A program made the position numbers and the translations under genes. Positions 42,439 through 53,460 of a DNA stretch of 64,000 nt are shown here, one piece after another; position 1 is the first letter of the stretch, and each line of letters opens with the position of its first letter. The notes under the pieces were generated by a model, which ran no database searches, was not told the origin of the DNA, and saw only the letters and a program-made list of their open reading frames with translations. This DNA comes from Anoxybacter fermentans (lineage in GTDB: Bacteria > Bacillota > Halanaerobiia > DY22613). The DNA is taken from assembly GCF_003991135.1 (NCBI RefSeq), contig NZ_CP016379.1, positions 2,542,001-2,606,000 of the forward strand. The letters are read 5' to 3'.

Positions 42439-42509
42439 AAAAAAAAGAATCCCTCCCCTTTGAGTAATAAGGGCCAAACCACAACTTGCTACTCAGAATG
42501 GAGGGATTC
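42439..42509 (-). terminator. Hairpin terminator at end of transposase relic
   Basis: GAATCCCTCC (42447-42456) pairs with GGAGGGATTC (42500-42509), and inside it TGAGTA pairs with TACTCA. On the minus strand eight T follow. It resembles the hairpin at 1900-1964 and was probably an insertion-sequence end. Confidence 0.65.
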
Positions 42510-42524
42510 ATAAGTTCTGATTCG

Positions 42525-42650
42525 TCAATACAATACATAATATCCTCTTAAAATCTTTATTAAATTCTTCTTAATCTCTTTTTGGTTCTCTCTTAATATT
42601 TCCGATTTGATTTTAAACCATCTAACCAGATTGATAACAGCTACTATAAA
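42525..42650 (-). pseudogene. Probable transposase C-terminal relic
   Basis: A frame of about 40 codons reads VAVINLVRWFKIKSEILREN followed by LIKILRGYYVLY and TGA. It has the look of the closing helices of a DDE transposase. A TAG lies just upstream in the same frame. Family not determined. Confidence 0.35.
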
Positions 42651-42677
42651 CTAAACAGTTTTGATGATTCTTTACCT

Positions 42678-44657
42678 TTATATCTTAAATTTCTTCACTA
42701 TTTCCTCAAGCTGTTCTGCAATTAAGTTCAACTCTGTACTCGCACTACTCACCTGCTGTGCACCTTCACTCTGTTGCTCTATTCCCTTTGCCATCTCTTG
42801 TATCTGCATCGCCACATCTGACACTGCCTTCGATCCCGTATCCATTGTACTTGCCATCTCTTCCGCTACTACGCTCTGTTCCTGTGTGCTCGCAGCTATG
42901 TTTTGCGTCATATCGAGTACGTTATTTATTTGCTCCTCTATCTCCTTAAATTGCTCTGTAAGCTTCTTTACCTTTTTTACCGTTTCATTTACCATCATTT
43001 CTACACTACTCGTTGCCGTATTCGCTTTCTCAGTTCCTTCTTGTATCTGTTTCAAAATGTTTGCTATCTGTTCCGTTGAAATCCTGCTTTCTTCTGCAAG
43101 TTTCCTTATCTCATCAGCAACTACCGCAAAACCCCTTCCAGCTTCTCCTGCCCTCGCCGCTTCTATAGCCGCGTTAAGTGCGAGTAAGTTAGTCTGTTCC
43201 GCTATTCTCGATATCGTATAAACTATCTCTCCTATGTTCTGTGTTTGAGATGCAACCTTCTGTACTATATGCAATGTTTCTTTGACCTCTTTTGCTTCCT
43301 TGTTCATACTCGCCACAACCTCATCTACAGCCTTTCCACCAAGCTGAGCTACTTCTACAGCATGCTCTGCATTTACTGAAAGTTCCTGTGCTGCTTTAGA
43401 GATGTTTTGTATGCTTGCCGATACTTCTTCAACAGCACATGTTACCTCTTCAATAGACGCCGAAGCGTTCTGTACGTTCTTATCTACATTCTCAGCCTGT
43501 GAGGAAAGCTCCTCGGAAGATGCACTCTGTTCCTGTGCAACTGCTGCAAGGTCCGTTGCAGCTTTGTTTATGTTTCGTGCTGTTTGAACTACATTAGCTA
43601 TTGTTTCCCTCAAACTATTAGCCATTTCGTTGAGCGCCCGTGCCATCTGTGCAATTTCATCTTTACCTTTTGCATCAAATTGCACAGAGAAATCTCCTAA
43701 AGCAAGAATTTTTATTTTTTCCTCCATAGTTTTGAGAGGTTTCAATTTTTTATTCAAATATAAGTAAATAATAAAAGATACAAAAATGATAACACCAAAA
43801 ATTATAATACTCTGATAAGTTTTCTCCTTCAACAATTTGAAATAGTTAGTTTGGATAACGGCTTTAAGATATGCAACAATCTTGCCCTCAAAATTCTCAA
43901 TTGGTATCAGCATAACTGATTTATCATAACTTTTTAGTAATTCATAAGTAACTTTCCCTTCTTTAACATCTTTAATGTTTTCTTCGCTAATTTTATAAAT
44001 ATCGTTCTCTTGAGTACCTATGAAATCTTTTCCTTCCCAGCTAATACCCTTCTGGAGGATATAAAGAAACCACTCACCACCGTATCGTTTTTTCAACTCG
44101 TTCAAGAACGCTAGCCCAAAATCCATACCGAGTTCAACCGATCCTATATGTTTTCCCCTATAAAAGACGGGAACAACTCCCCTTATACCAAATCCAGCTT
44201 TCCCCTGCTCCACACCTTTTACAGGTTTTAATGAGGTGTTAACGTCCACAACCGTTTTTCTGAACGAAGATAGTTCATCACCGTATTTCTGTGGTGAATG
44301 GACTCTTAGAAAACTAGTTGCTACTGGTTTATGGTATTGGAACTGGCTAGTTTTAAAGTCCTCCTTTAAGCCTTTCCATAGGCTCTCCATCATTTTATAG
44401 AGTTCTTCTCTATTCTCATTTGCAAAAAGTGAATTGGCTTCTTGATTCTGGGCAATAATATATGCCCCCAAAAAGGCAGAATAGGATTTTGACTCAATCA
44501 AATCTTTGACGATTTTAGATAGTTGCAGCATTCTTTCTTCTTCCATTAATTTCATCATTTTTTGTTGATCTTTAAATTCAAAAAATAGAAATAATGCCAT
44601 TGTTACACTGAAAATCATAATCATTATAAGTACCACCTGAGTTTTCAAACTCTTCAC
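42678..44657 (-). CDS. Methyl-accepting chemotaxis protein with dCache_3-like sensor
   Basis: 659 residues. Membrane helix about 8-27 ([20 protein letters not shown]), an extracellular domain about 30-275 with [20 protein letters not shown] and [20 protein letters not shown], the pattern of double-Cache dCache_3 sensors, a second helix ([20 protein letters not shown]), HAMP, then the signalling domain with tip [19 protein letters not shown]. The signalling half is visibly richer in G+C and in GC-ending codons than neighbouring genes, and the flanks are full of insertion-sequence debris, so acquisition by transfer is plausible. No chemotaxis kinase genes are nearby. Confidence 0.95.
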   Translation of the reverse strand: MKSLKTQVVLIMIMIFSVTMALFLFFEFKDQQKMMKLMEEERMLQLSKIVKDLIESKSYSAFLGAYIIAQNQEANSLFANENREELYKMMESLWKGLKEDFKTSQFQYHKPVATSFLRVHSPQKYGDELSSFRKTVVDVNTSLKPVKGVEQGKAGFGIRGVVPVFYRGKHIGSVELGMDFGLAFLNELKKRYGGEWFLYILQKGISWEGKDFIGTQENDIYKISEENIKDVKEGKVTYELLKSYDKSVMLIPIENFEGKIVAYLKAVIQTNYFKLLKEKTYQSIIIFGVIIFVSFIIYLYLNKKLKPLKTMEEKIKILALGDFSVQFDAKGKDEIAQMARALNEMANSLRETIANVVQTARNINKAATDLAAVAQEQSASSEELSSQAENVDKNVQNASASIEEVTCAVEEVSASIQNISKAAQELSVNAEHAVEVAQLGGKAVDEVVASMNKEAKEVKETLHIVQKVASQTQNIGEIVYTISRIAEQTNLLALNAAIEAARAGEAGRGFAVVADEIRKLAEESRISTEQIANILKQIQEGTEKANTATSSVEMMVNETVKKVKKLTEQFKEIEEQINNVLDMTQNIAASTQEQSVVAEEMASTMDTGSKAVSDVAMQIQEMAKGIEQQSEGAQQVSSASTELNLIAEQLEEIVKKFKI

Positions 44658-44750
44658 GATAGAATACCTCCTGAATATCTAGTAAGTATATATTAGGCAA
44701 TTATAAAATCCCAAAATAGCTATAAATGCTTCAATCGACAGGAATCAAAT

Positions 44751-44945
44751 TTATACGAAAGCATTTACTATCGCATCAAAACCACCGGCTATTCCTATTA
44801 TCAATCTATCCGGATTGTAAACCCGTGATAGGTGATAATAAGAAAGCCTATCTTTTAAGCAAGCATAGGTACCCAGATTTGAGTCCAGTTCAAGGCAGAT
44901 AACTTTGTTATTCAACGAAACTAGAAGGCTTATGGAAAAGTCAAC
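44751..44945 (-). pseudogene. Remnant resembling a ParA/MinD-type ATPase
   Basis: A frame of about 65 codons without its own start reads VDFSISLLVSLNNKVICLEL, DSNLGTYACLKDRLSYYHLS, and RLIIGIAGGFDAIVNAFV before TAA 44751. The strand ending in LELDSNLGTYA resembles the post-P-loop strand and Asp of ParA-like ATPases. This is a weak similarity seen by eye; the P-loop is gone. Flanking DNA is AT-rich and non-coding. Confidence 0.3.
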
Positions 44946-45057
44946 CTTTTAAAAATGAAAAAAATTTTTTCAAAGGTATCTTGTTTGAAAAATTTTAATT
45001 AAACCATCTTTAACTTATTGTAAGGAATAGTTTTCCCTCCTTTCTCCTTTAACCAGT

Positions 45058-45555
45058 TTAACTAAACCTTTTGAGGTTTGCTACTAATGCTGTCCAAATA
45101 GCTTGAAAACCAAATTTTCGCTTGACAAAAAACTGTCTCTGGCGTAATCTATGACGGTTTAGCACTTCATTATTCATTCGTTCAATTCTCTTTGGAAATT
45201 TTTACGAATACTTCAATCTCATGTTCCCTAAATTCAACCCGGCCATCAGCATTCCCACAAGCACAACCTGCAAAGACTTCTTTCGGATGTTCTCCATATA
45301 TTTCTTTTTAATATGTATTAAAACGAATCAAAGTAGATATATCAAACCCTTCGTAATCAAGCGAAATGTTTAAAACATACTCCCAGGAGAGATCTCATCT
45401 GACGCGGCGAATAGCTTTCGTATCTGAAACATTATCATGATATTGTAGAAGGATAGTCTTATAAAGAATAGAAGAAGATACACTTTTTTGATTGCTATTT
45501 TGACAATATAATTCAGCAAAGTCATCTTCTTTAACCAAGATATCCTCAAATTCAT
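45058..45555 (-). pseudogene. IS1182/IS5-type transposase relic
   Basis: Fragments in order on the minus strand: an N-terminal piece (LVKEDDFAELYCQNSNQKS, ILLQYHDNVSDTKAIRRVR, a TGA in place of Trp, then DLSWEYVLNISLDYEGFD), a TAA, a cysteine piece (EVFAGCACGNADGRVEFREH) and, in another frame, the C-terminal KRIERMNNEVLNRHRLRQRQ and FQAIWTALVANLKRF. The middle of the DDE domain is deleted. At least two stops and one frameshift make it dead. Repeat A12 starts about 28 bases beyond its start region. Confidence 0.7.
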
Positions 45556-45582
45556 AAAGTATATAATAAAACTAATCTTTAT

Positions 45583-45803
45583 AGTTAAACTGCAAAAAGC
45601 TAATTTTTCGCTTCTTGAGAAATTTTTCAAATCATCTAAAGCTCGATTTCCAACGAAATAAGGCTTCCTAATCAAAGGGCCCTTCTGGCCCTTGATTAGC
45701 TCATCACCTCCTGTGATGAGGCCTTATTTCGTCGGAAATCTCGCTAAGATGATTTGGCGAAAAATTTCTATGTCGCTCAAAATTAGCTTTTTGCAGTATA
45801 ATT
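45583..45803 (-). repeat. Family A repeat, copy A12, with target duplication
   Basis: 221 bp, inverted relative to A7. It is flanked by the direct repeat ATCTTTAT at 45575-45582 and 45804-45811. Left arm AGTTAAACTGCAAAAAGCTA with TTTTTCGCTTCTTGAG; right arm TATGTCGCTCAAAATTAGC and GCAGTATAATT. Core GGGCCCTTCTGGCCC with CATCACCTCCTGTGATG. Same length as A7. Confidence 0.95.
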
Positions 45804-45958
45804 ATCTTTATCAAAACATCTGTAAAAATTACATCAATATCAAAAAGTGATTTTTGTTTAGATCGATAATAAATTTCCCTTTATTAATTGGTATTAATAT
45901 GTGTTTATTATATCACATTTTATAAAAATATTAAAGATTTTAAAGATAAACACATAAA

Positions 45959-45993
45959 AAGCCCTTTATCTCGAAAAACGAAATAAAGGGCTT
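45959..45993 (-). terminator. Terminator of the atp operon
   Basis: AAGCCCTTTAT pairs with ATAAAGGGCTT around CTCGAAAAACGAA, with TTTTTAT following on the minus strand. It lies 13 bases past the atpC stop. Confidence 0.92.
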
Positions 45994-46005
45994 GAATCGT
46001 CTAAT

Positions 46006-46416
46006 TTATTCACCAAGTTTGCCAGCAGCTTTTAAGCGGGCAATAGCACGCTCTAAGGCAGCCCTGGCCCTGGCTTCATCGATCTTTGCTGTCTTATTTC
46101 TAAGCCGTTCCTCTGCTCTTTGTTTAGCCCGTCTAGCCCGCTCTACATCAATCTCGTGAGGAAGTTCAGCAGTTTCAACCACCATTTTAATCTGATCAGG
46201 ATGAACTTCCATAATCCCTCCACTGGTTGAAACTAAAAACTCCTCACCATCTTTTTTAACTTTAACTACACCAATCTTTATACCTGTTATAAGTGGAGCA
46301 TGGCCTGGTAAAACTCCTAATAGTCCATCCAGAGCGGGAACTATGACCATTTCCACCTCATCACTAAAGACAACCCGTTCAGGAGTAATAATATCCATGG
46401 CAATGGTCCGTGCCAT
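46006..46416 (-). CDS. atpC: F-type ATP synthase epsilon subunit
   Basis: 136 residues. The N-terminal beta sandwich is [39 protein letters not shown], and the C-terminal helical hairpin is [18 protein letters not shown] onward. It is part of the central stalk and can inhibit ATP hydrolysis. The last gene of the operon, it starts three bases after atpD and is followed by the terminator. Confidence 0.97.
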   Translation of the reverse strand: MARTIAMDIITPERVVFSDEVEMVIVPALDGLLGVLPGHAPLITGIKIGVVKVKKDGEEFLVSTSGGIMEVHPDQIKMVVETAELPHEIDVERARRAKQRAEERLRNKTAKIDEARARAALERAIARLKAAGKLGE

Positions 46417-46418
46417 TT

Positions 46419-47900
<1,482 letters not shown>

Positions 47901-48749
47901 TTACTTCAGTGCTTCAGCACCACCAACGATCTCAGAAATCTCTGTGGTGATGGCAGCCTGGCGCGCACGGTTGTAAGAGAGAATCAGATTGTCGATCATT
48001 TCTTGAGCATTCTCAGTGGCATTATCCATGGCTGTCATCCGCGCACCAAACTCACTGGCTTTCGCTTCCAATAAAGCACTGTAAATAATATTTTCCACAT
48101 ATCTGGGTAAAATCCAATCTAGCACTTCAACCGCAGAAGGTTCATAAATATAGTCGATTCTGCGCCCTTCCTCCTTTTTTTCTGGTACAACCGGAAGAAG
48201 GGGTATAATTGTCGGAATTTGAGTCATAGCAGATTGAAAGCGCATATACCCCAGATAGACTCTATCAAAAACTTCTGCTTCGTAAAGTTGAATTAATTCT
48301 GCACTGATCTTTTTTGCTATACGAAAATCAGGATAATCTTCAATTCCCAGATATTCAGAAACAATATTATATCCACGACGTTTGAAATAATCCCGTCCTT
48401 TACGACCAACAGTAATTAAACTGGTCTTGGATTTATCTTCAATATGTTGCTCAACTTCATTATTCATCTTCACATTATAACCGCCAGCAAGTCCCCGATC
48501 AGCAGTAATAACAAGATAGCCTACCTTTTTTCCACCCCGGTCAACTAAAAGGGGATGAGTTTCATCAAGCACAGCATTAGCTACATTTTTGAAGATGGAT
48601 CTGGTTGCTTCAAAGAAGGTTCTAGCACCTTCAGCCCGCTCCTGGGCCCGCCTGAGTTTGGCAGCAGCAACCATCTTCATCGCCCGTGTAATCTTTTGAG
48701 TATTCTGTACACTTCTAATTCGACGTTTGATATCACGCATGGACTGCAC
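47901..48749 (-). CDS. atpG: F-type ATP synthase gamma subunit
   Basis: 282 residues. The rotor shaft: N-terminal helix MRDIKRRIRSVQNTQKITRA with KMVAAAKLRRAQ, the Rossmann-like middle (VITADRGLAGGYNVKMN) and C-terminal helix NATENAQEMIDNLILSYNRA ending ITEIVGG-like. Start is GTG 48749 after GAGGTGAA, though an in-frame ATG three codons later is possible. Confidence 0.97.
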   Translation of the reverse strand: MQSMRDIKRRIRSVQNTQKITRAMKMVAAAKLRRAQERAEGARTFFEATRSIFKNVANAVLDETHPLLVDRGGKKVGYLVITADRGLAGGYNVKMNNEVEQHIEDKSKTSLITVGRKGRDYFKRRGYNIVSEYLGIEDYPDFRIAKKISAELIQLYEAEVFDRVYLGYMRFQSAMTQIPTIIPLLPVVPEKKEEGRRIDYIYEPSAVEVLDWILPRYVENIIYSALLEAKASEFGARMTAMDNATENAQEMIDNLILSYNRARQAAITTEISEIVGGAEALK

Positions 48750-48789
48750 TTTTTATTCACCTCACTTCCATGCCTTCAACCATTTTTCA

Positions 48790-50370
48790 CTATGCTAAGT
48801 CTTCAATGGCCTCCTCAAGGGCCTCCTCTGAATTATTTTCAGTAAATCCCTCATTCTTACTGCTGACCTCAAATTTATCTAAAAATTCACGGATTGCTTC
48901 AACCAGTTTTTCTTCTATGTCTTTTTCCAGACGACCGGTTTCTTTGATAGCTTTAGGTACCTGTGGATAGTTATTATGGACAAATCTTAAGAATTCTTTT
49001 TCAAAACGTCTAATATCGCGAACAGGTATCTCATCAAGATAACCTTTAACAGCAGTATAAATAGAGATAACCTGATCTTCTACTTCCATTGGTGAATATT
49101 GCGGCTGTTTTAAAAGCTCAACAAGCCTGTTACCACGTGCCAGTCGTCTCTGCGTTGCTTTATCTAAATCAGAACCAAACTGAGCAAAGGCCTCCAATTC
49201 ACGAAACTGAGAAAGATCGAGACGGAGAGAACCTGCTACAGATTTCATTGCTTTAATTTGAGCAGCCCCACCTACCCGGGATACGGAAATACCTACATTG
49301 ATCGCAGGCCGCACACCGGAGTAGAAGAGTTCACTCTCCAAATAAATCTGTCCATCAGTTATAGAAATAACATTTGTCGGAATATAAGCTGATACATCTC
49401 CTGCCTGAGTCTCGATAATTGGCAGAGCAGTTAATGAGCCTCCGCCCATCTCCTCATTTAAACGGGCAGCGCGTTCCAAAAGACGGCTATGAAGATAGAA
49501 AACATCTCCAGGATAAGCTTCCCGTCCTGGTGGTCTTCTCAACAGAAGTGACATAGCACGGTATGCCACCGCATGCTTGGAAAGGTCATCATAAACAATC
49601 AATACATCCTTCCCCTGATACATAAAATGTTCTCCCATAGCACAACCAGCATATGGAGCGATATATTGGAGTGGTGCACTTTCACTTGCTGTAGCACTAA
49701 CAACGATAGTATAATCCATAGCCCCATACTCTTTTAATCTCTCTACAATTTGTGCTACAGTAGAAGCTTTTTGACCAATCGCAACATATATACAGATTAC
49801 ATCTTTACCTTTCTGGTTGATAATGGTATCAATAGCAATGGCAGTTTTACCGGTCTGACGGTCTCCAATGATTAACTCACGCTGGCCACGACCAATGGGA
49901 ATCATTGCATCGATAGCTTTGATACCTGTTTGTAATGGTGTATCTACCGGCTTTCTGTCAACTACACCCGGAGCCGGTGATTCAATAGGACGATAACCCT
50001 CGTTTTCAATAGGACCGCGACCATCAATAGGTTGTCCTAATGCATTAACAACACGACCAATCAATCCCTGACCAACAGGAACTTCAACAACCCGACCGGT
50101 CCGTTTGACGGTATCTCCTTCTTGTACTTTAGTTTGATCACCTAAAAGTACGCAACCAACACTATTTTCTTCCAGGTTAAAAGCCATACCCATTACACCA
50201 TTGGGAAACTCCAACAACTCACCGGCCATAGCATCCTTAAGACCAAAAACCTGAGCAATTCCGTCACCAACACTGAGAACTGTACCCACACCTACTGTTT
50301 CAAGTTGGGTCTCATATTTTTTAATCTGTTCTTTTATAATGGAACTGATCTCTTCAGGTCTCAGATTCAC
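48790..50370 (-). CDS. atpA: F-type ATP synthase alpha subunit
   Basis: 526 residues, slightly longer than usual owing to an acidic C-terminal tail ([15 protein letters not shown]). P-loop [35 protein letters not shown], and [20 protein letters not shown] with the family signature [20 protein letters not shown] 50370 follows GGGGGTGAG, two bases after the atpH stop. Confidence 0.98.
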   Translation of the reverse strand: MNLRPEEISSIIKEQIKKYETQLETVGVGTVLSVGDGIAQVFGLKDAMAGELLEFPNGVMGMAFNLEENSVGCVLLGDQTKVQEGDTVKRTGRVVEVPVGQGLIGRVVNALGQPIDGRGPIENEGYRPIESPAPGVVDRKPVDTPLQTGIKAIDAMIPIGRGQRELIIGDRQTGKTAIAIDTIINQKGKDVICIYVAIGQKASTVAQIVERLKEYGAMDYTIVVSATASESAPLQYIAPYAGCAMGEHFMYQGKDVLIVYDDLSKHAVAYRAMSLLLRRPPGREAYPGDVFYLHSRLLERAARLNEEMGGGSLTALPIIETQAGDVSAYIPTNVISITDGQIYLESELFYSGVRPAINVGISVSRVGGAAQIKAMKSVAGSLRLDLSQFRELEAFAQFGSDLDKATQRRLARGNRLVELLKQPQYSPMEVEDQVISIYTAVKGYLDEIPVRDIRRFEKEFLRFVHNNYPQVPKAIKETGRLEKDIEEKLVEAIREFLDKFEVSSKNEGFTENNSEEALEEAIEDLA

Positions 50371-50372
50371 TA

Positions 50373-50936
50373 CTAACTCACCCCCAACTGACTAACCTGT
50401 ATTTGAGCCAGATCTTCTCTCATTCTTTCTAGATGCCGCTTGATACTTCCATCAATAACTTTATCTCCAATCCGTAATCTTATCCCGCCAATGAGAGATG
50501 GATCTACAGTCACCTGTAATTCCACCTCTTTACCAGTCAATTCCTTCAACTTTTGCTTTAATTTGCTCTCATTTTCGGATGAAAGTTCAAATGCAGTATA
50601 CACCTGAACTTCCACAATTCCCCTGGCTTCTTTAACCAGGTATTGAAAATATTCGATAATATCTTTCAACAGAGTTTGTCTACCTTTATCAATCAGTAGC
50701 AAAATAAAATTAAGAATCAGTGGCGAGAATTCAGACCCAAGGATTCTTTTAATTAAATCTCTTTTTTCAAAGTCAGGAATCTGCGGATGATTAAGTAATC
50801 TTTCCAGATCCGGTTGATCTGTTAATAATCGATTAATTTCGATAAGTTCCTGGTTAAATTGATCCAAACTATTCTCTTCAACAGCAAGATCAAAAAGAGC
50901 TTTTGTATATCTCTCAACTGCAGCATTTTTTAACAT
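50373..50936 (-). CDS. atpH: F-type ATP synthase delta subunit
   Basis: 187 residues. The N-terminal helical bundle starts [20 protein letters not shown], and the C-terminal [20 protein letters not shown] and [20 protein letters not shown] are the OSCP/delta signature. It connects the stator stalk to the alpha3beta3 head. It overlaps atpF by seven bases. Confidence 0.96.
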   Translation of the reverse strand: MLKNAAVERYTKALFDLAVEENSLDQFNQELIEINRLLTDQPDLERLLNHPQIPDFEKRDLIKRILGSEFSPLILNFILLLIDKGRQTLLKDIIEYFQYLVKEARGIVEVQVYTAFELSSENESKLKQKLKELTGKEVELQVTVDPSLIGGIRLRIGDKVIDGSIKRHLERMREDLAQIQVSQLGVS

Positions 50937-51436
50937 TTTGCTTCACCTAGCTTATCCTTATCTAATTGATCAATAAATTCCTCAACCAGGCGTTGATGCA
51001 GATTGTAATCAACAGATTCCTTCAGAAACTTGGTTGCAATCAACAAACTAATATCTGAGACTTCATCACGCAGTTGGCTCAATGCATGCCGCTTGGCCTG
51101 AGCAATCTCTTCCATGGCCCGTTCTTTAATTCGTTTTGCCTCTTCACGTGCTTCAGCAATAATTTCCTCACGCCGTTCATTACCCCGCTTCTCCGCTTGT
51201 GCAATAATCTCTTGAGCTTCATCACGGGCGGCTTTAAGTCTGGCTTCATATTTTTCAGCTAGTTCAGCTGCTTTCTTTTTACTTTTTTCAGCTTCTTCTA
51301 AATCAGACTTAATTTTTTCTCTCCGCTTATCTATCAAGTTCAGTAAGGGCTTATAAAAATATCTTTTTAAAAGAACGATCAAGACCAGGAAGTTAATAAT
51401 CTCCCAGACCATAGTATAGTTTGGCAATATGCTCAT
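50930..51436 (-). CDS. atpF: F-type ATP synthase b subunit
   Basis: 168 residues: one N-terminal membrane helix (TMVWEIINFLVLIVLLKRYF), then a long Ala/Glu/Lys/Arg coiled coil (IDKRREKIKSDLEEAEKSKK onward) forming the peripheral stator. Only one b gene is present, so it is a homodimer. It is separated from atpE by 122 bases holding strong hairpins. Confidence 0.97.
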   Translation of the reverse strand: MSILPNYTMVWEIINFLVLIVLLKRYFYKPLLNLIDKRREKIKSDLEEAEKSKKKAAELAEKYEARLKAARDEAQEIIAQAEKRGNERREEIIAEAREEAKRIKERAMEEIAQAKRHALSQLRDEVSDISLLIATKFLKESVDYNLHQRLVEEFIDQLDKDKLGEAKC

Positions 51437-51479
51437 TTATGCAAGCCCCCTCTCCTGGTTGGATCGTAACCTAAATATG

Positions 51480-51537
51480 CAAAAAAAAACTGTTTTTCAA
51501 ACGGTGACAGAAGGAAAGATTTTTATCTTTCCTTCTG
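51480..51537 (-). terminator. Intercistronic hairpin and attenuator-like element after atpE
   Basis: ACAGAAGGAAAGAT (51506-51519) pairs perfectly with ATCTTTCCTTCTGT (51524-51537) around TTTT. On the minus strand a weaker stem, ACCGTTT/AAACAGT, follows and ends in nine T. It could stabilise the upstream atpB-atpE message and terminate part of the transcripts, giving the extra c subunits the ring needs. Confidence 0.7.
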
Positions 51538-51558
51538 TATTTAAATAGCTATACTTTT

Positions 51559-51822
<264 letters not shown>

Positions 51823-51878
51823 TTATAATTTCCTCCTCTCTTAAAAGTAAAAATATAGATATATTAATTGTTAAATTT

Positions 51879-52535
51879 TTAGCCGTCCTTTGCGACAGCA
51901 ATATAAACAATAGATAACATGGTAAAGATAAGAGCCTGAATCACTCCCACAAATAAGTCAAACCAGGCAATCAGTGGAACTGGCAAAAACCAGGGAATAA
52001 ACTTCATGGCAATTCCCAGAATAATTCCTCCACCCAAAATATTTCCAAAAAGACGGAAGGAGTGAGAAACAGGTTTTGCCATTTCCGAGATTATATTTAA
52101 AGGCAGTAAAAAAGGTACCGGTTGAGCAAATCCCTTTAAATAATTCCAGACGCCCTGTGCCTTAGAACCGGCATAGTGACTGACAACAAAAACTACCAGG
52201 GCAAAACCCAAAGTAGTATTCAAGTCAGCTGTCGGATTATTAACAAAAGGAATAAAACCGCTCAGATTGGAAACTCCGATAAAGAGAAAAATAGTTCCAA
52301 TCAATGGTAAATATTTGCGCCCTTCACCGGGCATCAACCCATCAATAAAATCTATAATGGTAGTTACAAATACCTCAGCTACCATTTGCAAACGTCCCGG
52401 AATCATCTTAAGATTGCTAGTAACCACCTTTGCAAAAATAATCAAAAGGATTACAATAACCCAGGCAGTTACTAAAGTATCAGTAATAAAGGGGACGTTA
52501 TTAATTGAAACCAACACCTTGGGCCCTACATTCAA
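51879..52535 (-). CDS. atpB: F-type ATP synthase a subunit
   Basis: 218 residues, five to six membrane helices. The essential Arg is in MAKPVSHSFRLFGNILGGGI, and the final helices VGVIQALIFTMLSIVYIAVA are typical. It is the half-channel stator facing the c ring. TTG 52535 after GAGGTGAAAGG; it starts 19 bases after the atpI-like gene stop. Confidence 0.97.
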   Translation of the reverse strand: MNVGPKVLVSINNVPFITDTLVTAWVIVILLIIFAKVVTSNLKMIPGRLQMVAEVFVTTIIDFIDGLMPGEGRKYLPLIGTIFLFIGVSNLSGFIPFVNNPTADLNTTLGFALVVFVVSHYAGSKAQGVWNYLKGFAQPVPFLLPLNIISEMAKPVSHSFRLFGNILGGGIILGIAMKFIPWFLPVPLIAWFDLFVGVIQALIFTMLSIVYIAVAKDG

Positions 52536-52554
52536 AACCTTTCACCTCACTTTC

Positions 52555-52971
52555 TTATGGCTTTTTTAAGAATGTTTTGAACTTAGATTCATAAAGATTA
52601 ACAAGCACCTGCCAGAAAGCCCAACTTAAAAGGCCAATTTTAATGGTTAAAAGTCCAATTATAGCTCCACCAAAGCTAAAATCTTGACGTTTGTAAGCTA
52701 CAGCCAGAGTACCTGCATAAATCAAATAACGAATCAGATACTGTACCATTATATAACTTTTGGCCTTCTTCTCAGACATCTCAAGAGCTTTCTTTGTTGT
52801 ACTGGCCAATCGAAAAAACATTAGTAAAGAAATAACCAGGCCAAAAAGATAACCCCGTAAAATATTAAAATTTCCCGATATCAATATAAGTATAACCAAA
52901 AACCCCGCAGTTCTTACCACTTGTTTGATAATTTGCCTTTCTGTTCTTAAATTTATTTTCACATCAATCAT
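52555..52971 (-). CDS. atpI: ATP synthase subunit I-like membrane protein
   Basis: 138 residues with about four membrane helices (VVRTAGFLVILILISGNFNI, YLFGLVISLLMFFRLA). The position directly before atpB and the hydropathy match AtpI, a c-ring assembly helper. Sequence conservation in this family is low. It overlaps the previous small gene by eight bases. Confidence 0.85.
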   Translation of the reverse strand: MIDVKINLRTERQIIKQVVRTAGFLVILILISGNFNILRGYLFGLVISLLMFFRLASTTKKALEMSEKKAKSYIMVQYLIRYLIYAGTLAVAYKRQDFSFGGAIIGLLTIKIGLLSWAFWQVLVNLYESKFKTFLKKP

Positions 52972-53200
52972 CCTTTTTTCGCCTGTTAAAGTACCGACTT
53001 ATCAACTGATAGATTGACCAAAATCCGGCACCTACACCTATTATCATAAAAAAAGGTGTTAGAAAAAATGAGTACCCTAATAACCGATCCAGAAATCGAC
53101 CAATAAAAAAGGCAATCCCAACTGAAACAACCATAGTTAATCCTAACTGAGAGATTAGAGCGATCATTTGGATAATAAGTTGCCAATCTTTGCTTTTCAT
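52964..53200 (-). CDS. AtpZ/AtpQ-like small membrane protein
   Basis: 78 residues with two membrane helices (ISQLGLTMVVSVGIAFFIGR and FFLTPFFMIIGVGAGFWSIY), an AtpZ/AtpI-family hairpin. It is the first gene of the atp operon and overlaps the atpI-like gene. Members together with AtpI form a Mg/Ca-channel-like pair in some bacteria; the role here is inference. Confidence 0.85.
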   Translation of the reverse strand: MKSKDWQLIIQMIALISQLGLTMVVSVGIAFFIGRFLDRLLGYSFFLTPFFMIIGVGAGFWSIYQLISRYFNRRKKDD

Positions 53201-53423
53201 AATATAACCTCTCTTCTAAAAAAATACCATATAACTGAGATTGCCCAACTCTTTTATTTAAAATTCTACATTCTCCCTGCTAATCCTGCTTTTAAGTCAA
53301 AATATTAAATTTTCAGACAAATTTTAATTAACTAATGGTAAAGCCTTACCATCTGGTTTTCTTGTTCATAAAAACAACAAAGTCAGAAGAAATTTTTTGT
53401 TTCCTCCCAAATATCAATATCAT

Positions 53424-53460
53424 AAAAAATGAAATAAGACTGATATTATTTATCAGTCTT
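53424..53460 (-). terminator. Terminator after TPR gene
   Basis: AAGACTGATA (53436-53445) pairs with TATCAGTCTT (53451-53460); on the minus strand ATTTCATTTTTT follows. It begins at the base after the TPR stop codon and separates this gene from the atp operon. Confidence 0.8.

Noticed and set aside
45370-45675. 101-codon minus-strand frame next to repeat A12
   Set aside because: It is an out-of-frame reading of the IS1182/IS5-type transposase relic and takes its first codons from the repeat.
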